Shown: piece by piece, positions 1 through 4,947 of the stretch
How the letters are laid out: the number at the start of each line of letters is the position of its first letter
How positions within the stretch are numbered: position 1 is the first letter of the stretch
Assembly (NCBI GenBank): GCA_038232695.1
Contig: JBBSNI010000294.1
Location: 1 to 7,514, forward strand
Reading direction: 5' to 3'
DNA: 7,514 nucleotides
Source: JAJNNC01 sp038232695
GTDB lineage: Bacteria; Bacteroidota; Bacteroidia; Cytophagales; Cyclobacteriaceae
Position numbers and translations under genes: made by a program
Notes under the pieces: model-generated
What the model was told of the DNA's origin: nothing
Seen by the model: only the letters and a program-made list of their open reading frames with translations
Database searches by the model: none

Positions 1-531
1 ACTGCCACTTTTTGTTCTGGATGATCTGCCCAATGATGGGTCCGCAACTATAGAGCGCGTCCATAACAAAAACCAGCCATTCTTATGTTTACGCTCCAGG
101 CAGTAGGAGCAGTGGATACTACCCGAACAGAAGTGTTCCACCGCGCGGCGGCCGCACCATCTACACTGACGGTTAGATGCCGCCCCCAATAACGATACTT
201 ATCTACAGAGGCGTTTCCACAACTGCTGAAAGCCTGCCCGTAACCCATCAGGGGAGATGCCATCCAAGCCTTTACGCAAACCATTCTCTGAGGCAAACCC
301 CTTAGTCTAATAAATACTACCCAAATTGCTGTCTTCGGCTTGCGTTCGCCCCACAAAATTTAATAGCGATGGACTTTTAAGCGAGAACAGGGCAAAGCCC
401 ATCTTTAACAGGTCCGTCAATTGATACGATGCATTATCCTCACGCTTATCCTTTATCTTACTGAACACACCACACACTAAGGTGTAAAAACTATCAAAGC
501 TACCTAGACCTTCCCGCGATCTTGTTTTCAT
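1..531 (-). pseudogene. Decayed IS transposase, N-terminal half (C-terminus beyond left edge)
   Basis: This is the remnant of a DDE-type transposase from an insertion sequence. Read leftward from the ATG at 531-529, it starts MKTRSREGLGSFDSFYTLV and keeps 74 open codons, including NASYQLTDLLKMGFALFSLK, which I recognise as the N-terminal region of a transposase common in Bacteroidota and other phyla. A TAG at 309-307 breaks the frame, yet the same frame continues with recognisable protein (NGLRKGLDGISPDGL) to a TAA at 201-199. The family's conserved segment then appears in pieces. LTVSVDG lies in a second frame at about 176-156, and HFCSGSIHCSYCLERKHKNG, with a CxxC pair, returns in the first frame at 135-76. 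At least two nonsense codons and one or more frame changes make it non-functional. I am sure it is a transposase relic, less sure of the IS family (DDE_Tnp_1 or ISNCY-like). Confidence 0.75.
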
Positions 532-567
532 CCCCCAAAGCTAGCGCACTACTTCTAAATTTGCAAA
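1..567 (-). mobile_element. Insertion sequence remnant, one end only
   Basis: This is the extent of the IS carrying the broken transposase. The right-hand boundary is inferred: the transposase start codon is at 531, while sequence that can be joined to the LpoB lipoprotein leader begins at about 559-568. The IS end and its terminal inverted repeat should therefore lie within roughly 532-567. The other end is outside the window, so neither the inverted repeat nor a target duplication can be verified. AT-rich sequence at 551-570, including TTTGCAAA, is the likely terminal region. Confidence 0.55.
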
Positions 568-1139
568 GTGAGAATTGCTGTTTTTCTCTCTGCTGCTGCT
601 GGCAGGATGCGCCAGGAAAACCGTCACCAGGGGTCAGTACGGATTCCGACATTGACCTGAGCGGACGCTGGAATGATGCCGACTCCCGCCGTGTAGCCGA
701 AGCTATGACCGAAAGCGTCCTGAACAGCGCCTGGCGCGAAGAGTTTGTCCGGAGAAATAACCGCAAACCTGTCGTGATCGTCGGGCTGATCAGCAACAAA
801 AGCCACGAGCATATCGAGGCGGAGCCTTTTATCAAAGACATAGAAAAAGAATTTGTCCGCTCCGGGCTGGTACGTGTCGTGCAAAACAGCGAGCTTCGTG
901 AGAAGCTGCGCGAAGAACGTGCCGACCAGCAGGACTTTGCTTCTCCCCAAACCCAGAAAAGATGGGGCGCCGAATTAGGAGCCGACTATATGATGTTCGG
1001 TTCTATCAACTCCATCGTAGACAGCGAAGGACGCCGCCAGGTCACCTTTTACCAGATAGATTTAGAACTGGCTCACTTGGAAAGCAACGAAATCGTGTGG
1101 GTTGACGGAAAGAAGATCAAAAAGTACATCGTCGGGTAA
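568..1139 (+). pseudogene. lpoB: LpoB-like lipoprotein (penicillin-binding protein activator), 5' end frame-disrupted
   Basis: LpoB-family lipoproteins (COG3417) sit in the outer membrane and, in E. coli, activate the peptidoglycan synthase PBP1B. The conserved domain is open from 633 to the TAA at 1137-1139. It begins VSTDSDIDLSGRWNDADSRR, continues with KPVVIVGLISNKSHEHIE, and ends with the blocks ADYMMFGSINSIVDS and IVWVDGKKIKKYI, all typical of the family. The leader is broken. A GTG at 568 opens VRIAVFL in one frame, LLLLAGCARKTVTR with a clear lipobox (Cys codon 608-610) lies in a second, and VSTDSD in a third. Skipping one base near 589 and one G in the GGGG run at 630-633 restores a single lipoprotein. 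As written, translation could only begin inside, for example at ATG 705, giving a product without a signal peptide. The IS remnant abuts the 5' end. Sequencing error is the main alternative to real decay. Confidence 0.82.
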
Positions 1140-1140
1140 A

Positions 1141-1248
1141 GCTGGAAGACCGAAGACGGAAGACGGAAGAACGAAGTATTAAAGCTTCCCACTTCGGTCC
1201 CGGTGGGGCACCACTTCCGTCTTCCAGCTTCCGACTTCTATCTTCCGG
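1141..1248. repeat. Intergenic heptad palindrome element, copy 1
   Basis: A left arm of five tandem 7-bp units of the form GGAAGNN (first base sometimes C) runs from 1144 to 1178: GGAAGAC, CGAAGAC, GGAAGAC, GGAAGAA, CGAAGTA. A right arm of five units of the opposite orientation (CTTCCNN) runs from 1214 to 1248: CTTCCGT, CTTCCAG, CTTCCGA, CTTCTAT, CTTCCGG. Two further CT-type units lie between them at 1185-1198, followed by a GC-rich spacer. The arms can pair: 1158-1169 is exactly complementary to 1214-1225, and 1172-1177 to 1191-1196. The element begins two bases after the LpoB stop codon and ends 20 bases before the next start. It may act as an RNA hairpin (termination, mRNA stability) or be a dispersed repeat; the sequence does not decide this. 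Confidence 0.75.
1213..1232 (+). repeat. 20-bp exact direct repeat, copy A
   Basis: The word ACTTCCGTCTTCCAGCTTCC occurs here and again at 4923-4942, with different bases on both sides. It forms most of the right arm of each heptad element. Two exact copies 3.7 kb apart are not expected by chance. Confidence 0.9.
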
Positions 1249-1268
1249 CTCATCCAAAATCTACTTTT

Positions 1269-2717
1269 ATGAAGCGGTCGCTCCTTGTTATCGTACTGGC
1301 TTTGTTTTGCAGCGCCTGCGCTTCCTATTATCATACGCACGGTAAATTCAACCGCTTTTTTGAAGATGGTGAACTGGAAAAAGCGGAAAAAGTGCTGGAA
1401 GGCAACCGCAAGGCCAGCAAGGGCAAAGCCCGGCTTCTCTACTATATGAACCTGGGCGTGGTCGCTTCCATGCAAGGCAAGTACCAGGCAAGTAATGAAC
1501 TTTTTGACCAAGCCTACACTTTGGGCGAAGACCTGAGAAATAATTACTGGAATACGGCTACTTCGCTGCTTATCAATCCTACCCTTACCTTTTATACCGG
1601 CGAAGACCACGAACTTCTGCTCATTCATTATTACAAAGCGCTCAACTTTTTGATGCTGGGCGATCACGCATCGGCGCTGGTGGAATGCAAACGCCTGAAT
1701 ATCAAACTCAACAAGCTTAGCAGTAAGTACAAAGCAGGCTTGTCCGGCGTACAAGGAAAATATACACGCGACGCTTTTATCCATACGCTGATGGGCATCA
1801 TCTACGAGGCCAACGACGACCACAATAATGCTTTCATCGCTTACCGGAATGCCGTAGAGATTTACCAGGAAGATTACCTGCCTATGTTCGGGATAGAAAC
1901 GCCCAACCAACTCAAAGAAGACTTGCTGCGCACGGCTTACCTGACAGGCTTTGATTCGGAGCTAAAATTTTACGAAAAACAGTTTGGCAAAAAGTACAAG
2001 CATACAAAGCAAGACGAAGGCTCCCTGGTCTTTTTTTGGAACAACGGGCTGGTCCCAATCAAGTCGGAGTGGGGCATCAACTTTGGGCTGGTCCGAGGCG
2101 CAGGCGGACTAGTCACCTTCCATGAGGAGCAGCTTGGATGGAATTTCCCTTTTCAGTTGGAAAGCGACGAAGACTATGAAAAAAAGGGATTGGCTGACCT
2201 GCAAATCATCCGCGTAGCTTTCCCTAAGTATACGGCGCGTCCCGCCCTGTTTGACCATGCCTGCCTGGGCAGCGTGAACGGCAAGTCGACGCTGGAGAAA
2301 GCAGAAGATGTGAATGCAATTGCCTTTTGCAGCCTACAGCAGCGTATGTTCAAAGAGTGTAGCACTTCGCTGTTGCGCGTTGCCCTGAAAAAAGCAGCAG
2401 AATACAGCATTCGCCAGCAAAACGGTGACCTGGGAGCCGTCGTCGGTATCGTCAATGCATTGACCGAAAAGGCGGATACACGCAACTGGCAGACCATTCC
2501 GCATACCATCTCTTACGCCAGGGTTCGTTTGCCGGAGGGCGTCCAAGAAGTAAGCCTGGCACTGAGCCACACCCGTCAACAGGTAAAAACGCAGGCACAT
2601 ACTTTACCTTTGATATTAAAAAGAACCGAACTACTTTCTTTTCTTTCCAATCGCTGGAAACGGCGGGGTACCCTTTTCTGTCCGGGAACTGACCATACCT
2701 GCATCGGTATCCATTGA
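1269..2717 (+). CDS. COG3014-family TPR-like lipoprotein with frameshifted C-terminus
   Basis: This is a predicted outer-membrane or periplasmic lipoprotein of 482 residues. I chose ATG 1269 because it opens a signal peptide (MKRSLLVIVLALFCSACASY) with the lipid-attached Cys at residue 17; the open frame upstream to 1203 lies inside the heptad repeat. Residues about 30-220 look like helical TPR-type repeats (ELEKAEKVLEGNRKASKGK, YYMNLGVVASMQGKYQASN, HYYKALNFLMLGDHASALVE, HTLMGIIYEANDDHNNAF). A beta-rich segment follows, and ALTEKADTRNWQTIPHTISY is a strong family signature. Beyond residue about 430 the sequence becomes unlike the family. The frame beginning at positions 2 mod 3 instead reads GKNAGTYFTFDIKKN and QSLETAGYPFLSGN, stopping at 2690-2692. 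A one-base deletion near 2560-2582 therefore replaced the original tail. The biochemical function is unknown; genes of this family often neighbour lpoB, which suggests a cell-envelope role. Confidence 0.85.
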   Translation: MKRSLLVIVLALFCSACASYYHTHGKFNRFFEDGELEKAEKVLEGNRKASKGKARLLYYMNLGVVASMQGKYQASNELFDQAYTLGEDLRNNYWNTATSLLINPTLTFYTGEDHELLLIHYYKALNFLMLGDHASALVECKRLNIKLNKLSSKYKAGLSGVQGKYTRDAFIHTLMGIIYEANDDHNNAFIAYRNAVEIYQEDYLPMFGIETPNQLKEDLLRTAYLTGFDSELKFYEKQFGKKYKHTKQDEGSLVFFWNNGLVPIKSEWGINFGLVRGAGGLVTFHEEQLGWNFPFQLESDEDYEKKGLADLQIIRVAFPKYTARPALFDHACLGSVNGKSTLEKAEDVNAIAFCSLQQRMFKECSTSLLRVALKKAAEYSIRQQNGDLGAVVGIVNALTEKADTRNWQTIPHTISYARVRLPEGVQEVSLALSHTRQQVKTQAHTLPLILKRTELLSFLSNRWKRRGTLFCPGTDHTCIGIH

Positions 2718-2769
2718 AATAAATTATTCTATATTTTAGAACTAATACGCCAGGATTCTTCTTAAAGTC

Positions 2770-2787
2770 TACAACTACTTTGTTGTA
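2770..2787. promoter_or_regulatory. Inverted repeat upstream of FecA-like receptor (possible operator or 5' UTR hairpin)
   Basis: TACAAC (2770-2775) and GTTGTA (2782-2787) are exact reverse complements separated by six bases, ending 17 bases before the receptor start codon. It could be an operator half-site pair or a small RNA hairpin near the translation start. I could not identify a matching Bacteroidota promoter (TTTG with TAnnTTTG) in 2718-2804; TATATTTT just after 2730 is only a partial match to the -7 element. A 6-bp palindrome can arise by chance. Confidence 0.25.
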
Positions 2788-2804
2788 CAGCGTACTTTCC
2801 ACGT

Positions 2805-4883
2805 ATGAGACTTTACTTTTTCTGTCTGGCCTTCCTTTTTCTTAATTATTTTCCCCTACAAGCGCAGATTCCTACCGTAGAAGATTCTTTGGTCACTGAC
2901 AGCAAACTGCTGGATGAGGTCACCGTGATCGGTTACGACGACCACCGCAGGCTGCTGGAAACGCCGGGCGCGGTAGGTTTGGTAGACCGTCAGATGATCA
3001 CGGCGTATGACGAAACCTCGGTAGTACCGGCCATAAACATGATTCCTGGCGTCAGGATGGAGCAGCGTTCGCCGGGCAGCTACCGCATTGCGATCCGGGG
3101 CAGTAGCCTGCGGGCGCCTTTTGGGGTGAGAAATGTTAAAGTTTACTGGAACGATATTCCCTTTACCGAACCTTCGGGCAGTACCAACCTGAACCTTCTG
3201 GATGTCATTAACATGGGACGGATAGAGGTCATCAAAGGCCCGGCAAGTAGCATCTATGGCGCAGGCACCGGCGGCGTGGTCAATATTCAAAGCGAAGCGG
3301 ATGGAAAAACTCAGAACCAGGCAGGCATCACTTTGGGCAGCTATGGGATGTGGCGGCTGGAAACTGCATTGCACCATACCAACGCGCAAAATGCCTTCAC
3401 TTTCCGGTATGCCCACCAGCAAGCCGACGGCTACCGGGAGCATTCCGCGCTGGATAGAGACGTGCTGCAAGGGCGGGGTAGTTTTCATTTCTCTGACCAA
3501 TCAACCATAAACGCCAACCTGCTGTATTCCGATCTTTTCTATGAAATTCCCGGCGGACTTAACCGGGAACAGTACGAAGAAAACCCCAGGCAGGCGCGGC
3601 CCGGCAATGCCTTTGCGCAAGGCAGTGTAGCGTCCAATGCCAGCATCCGCCAGAAATATCTGCTCTTCGGCTTATCGCAGGATTATGCGTGGAACGAGAA
3701 ATTTTCCAACCAAACGACGCTTTACGGCGACCTGAGCTTTTTTGAGAATCCCTTTTTGTTTGACTACAAACGCGACAGCCGGCAGGGTGGCGGCGGTCGT
3801 ACGCGCTTTCAGTATGAAACAACGCTCGGTACGGTCGGGGCAAGCTTTCAGGCTGGCGCAGAATACCAGACCGCGCTCAACGTAGCCCGCAACTTTGGTA
3901 ACAAGGCCGGGCAGCCCGATACCCTTAACTTTGACGATGAGCTTAGAAGCTGGCAGTCGCTGTTTTTTGCCAAAGTTAGCTTTGACCTTCCCGCCCGTTA
4001 CTTCCTGACATTAGGGCTCAGCCATAACCGGCTGGACTACGACATCTATCGCCTCACCGATGTAGCGTTAGACAGCAGTTACCGGGTAGAGAGAAACTTT
4101 GATCCTGTATGGGCGCCCCGCATTGGCTTGGTCAAACAGTTTGAGCGGACGGCCCTTCATGCCAGCGTCAGCTACGGCTTTTCTCCCCCGGCCATTGAAG
4201 ACGTGCGGACTAATGAAGGCAGTATTAACTTAAATCTAAAACCAGAGAAAGGGATCAACTATGAAATAGGCTTTCGGGGTAATACGCTCCGCAATACGCT
4301 CAACTTTGACCTGACCGCTTTTTATTTCCGGCTTGATGAAACCATTGTACAGCAGCAATCCGACCGGGGTACGGTACTGTTTGTCAATGCGGGCAACACA
4401 GACCAGCGCGGGCTGGAAGCTACCGCTACCTGGTTTGGCATCACAGCTTCTGAAAATTTTATCACCGACCTGGAGGTGCGAACTTCCTACACTTTACATG
4501 ATTTTATTTTTAAAAATTATACAAAAGAAGGGGAAGACTTTTCCGGTAACGACCTGACAGGCGTAGCGCCCAACACCTGGGTGACGACGCTGTTTTTGAG
4601 AACTCAGCCGGGCGTATATCTCAATACTACCTACAACTTTACAGATAAAATCCCGCTGAATGATGCCAACGAAGTGTATGCGGATGCTTACCACCTGCTG
4701 ATGTTCAAAGGCGGTTACAAAAAGCAATTCGGTGATCGGTTAGCACTTGAATTGTTTGCAGGTATAGATAACTTCTTGGATCAAACCTACAGCCTGGGCA
4801 ATGATTTGAATGCTTTTGGCGGCCGCTACTTTCAGCCTGCGCCTGGCAGGAACTATTACGCAGGTTTTAAATTTGCTTTTTAA
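2805..4883 (+). CDS. TonB-dependent outer-membrane receptor, FecA-like
   Basis: This is a 692-residue outer-membrane ligand-gated channel that imports a substrate, classically a ferric siderophore or Fe-citrate, using TonB/ExbBD energy. The first 20 residues form a signal peptide (MRLYFFCLAFLFLNYFPLQA, cleavage probably before Q21). A TonB-box-like DEVTVIGY lies at 37-44. The plug domain spans about 48-165, with LLETPGAVGLVDRQMI, IPGVRMEQRSPGSYRIAIRG and RIEVIKGPASSIYGAGTGG. The rest is the 22-strand barrel, with KPEKGINYEIGFRG and the closing YYAGFKFAF ending in the aromatic residue expected of an outer-membrane protein. There is no N-terminal carboxypeptidase-like or signalling domain, so it is not an anti-sigma-coupled transducer. 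The closest named group is COG4772 (FecA). Length and motifs indicate an intact gene. No Shine-Dalgarno is seen before ATG 2805, as is usual in Bacteroidota. The ligand is not determinable from this window. Confidence 0.95.
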   Translation: MRLYFFCLAFLFLNYFPLQAQIPTVEDSLVTDSKLLDEVTVIGYDDHRRLLETPGAVGLVDRQMITAYDETSVVPAINMIPGVRMEQRSPGSYRIAIRGSSLRAPFGVRNVKVYWNDIPFTEPSGSTNLNLLDVINMGRIEVIKGPASSIYGAGTGGVVNIQSEADGKTQNQAGITLGSYGMWRLETALHHTNAQNAFTFRYAHQQADGYREHSALDRDVLQGRGSFHFSDQSTINANLLYSDLFYEIPGGLNREQYEENPRQARPGNAFAQGSVASNASIRQKYLLFGLSQDYAWNEKFSNQTTLYGDLSFFENPFLFDYKRDSRQGGGGRTRFQYETTLGTVGASFQAGAEYQTALNVARNFGNKAGQPDTLNFDDELRSWQSLFFAKVSFDLPARYFLTLGLSHNRLDYDIYRLTDVALDSSYRVERNFDPVWAPRIGLVKQFERTALHASVSYGFSPPAIEDVRTNEGSINLNLKPEKGINYEIGFRGNTLRNTLNFDLTAFYFRLDETIVQQQSDRGTVLFVNAGNTDQRGLEATATWFGITASENFITDLEVRTSYTLHDFIFKNYTKEGEDFSGNDLTGVAPNTWVTTLFLRTQPGVYLNTTYNFTDKIPLNDANEVYADAYHLLMFKGGYKKQFGDRLALELFAGIDNFLDQTYSLGNDLNAFGGRYFQPAPGRNYYAGFKFAF

Positions 4884-4947
4884 GTGGGAAGACGAAAATC
4901 CGAAGTCAGAAGAAATATTCGGACTTCCGTCTTCCAGCTTCCTACGC
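4884..4947. terminator. Heptad palindrome element, copy 2, between convergent genes (probable bidirectional terminator)
   Basis: This fills the whole gap between the stop codons of two convergent receptor genes. Left-arm heptads are GGAAGAC, GAAAATC, CGAAGTC and AGAAGAA (4887-4914); right-arm heptads are CTTCCGT, CTTCCAG and CTTCCTA (4924-4944). GGAAGACG at 4887-4894 pairs exactly with 4928-4935 and GAAGTC at 4902-4907 with 4922-4927, leaving a 7-base bulge. An alternative inner stem is TCCGAA with TTCGGA (4899-4904 and 4918-4923). There is no long T tract on either strand, so a strict intrinsic terminator is not shown. The right arm shares an exact 20-base word with copy 1. Confidence 0.6.
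4923..4942 (+). repeat. 20-bp exact direct repeat, copy B
   Basis: This is the second copy of the 20-base word found at 1213-1232, in the same orientation relative to the window, within the spacer between the convergent receptor genes. The surrounding arms are related but not identical, so the exact word is the most conserved core of the element. Confidence 0.9.

Noticed and set aside
48..356. Separate 102-codon minus-strand gene
   Set aside because: Only a short part (LTVSVDG) matches the transposase. It is one frame of the same broken gene, not an independent protein.
522..632. In-frame upstream extension of the LpoB-like frame starting at TTG 522
   Set aside because: This stretch would start inside the IS remnant and encodes a Cys-rich, non-family sequence. 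The lipobox lies in a different frame, so the extension is not a true N-terminus.
1141..1248. CRISPR-like array
   Set aside because: The units are 7 bp, contiguous and in two orientations; there are no spacers of uniform length and no cas genes.
1203..1268. GTG start giving 22 extra residues on the COG3014 lipoprotein
   Set aside because: It lies in the heptad repeat and would place residues before an obvious signal peptide beginning at ATG 1269.
1179..1910. 243-codon minus-strand open frame opposite the COG3014 lipoprotein
   Set aside because: It is antisense to a recognisable lipoprotein and begins inside it; there is no family resemblance or start context.
2856..3500. 214-codon minus-strand open frame opposite the FecA-like receptor
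   Set aside because: It is antisense to the conserved plug domain, with low-complexity, shadow-like composition.
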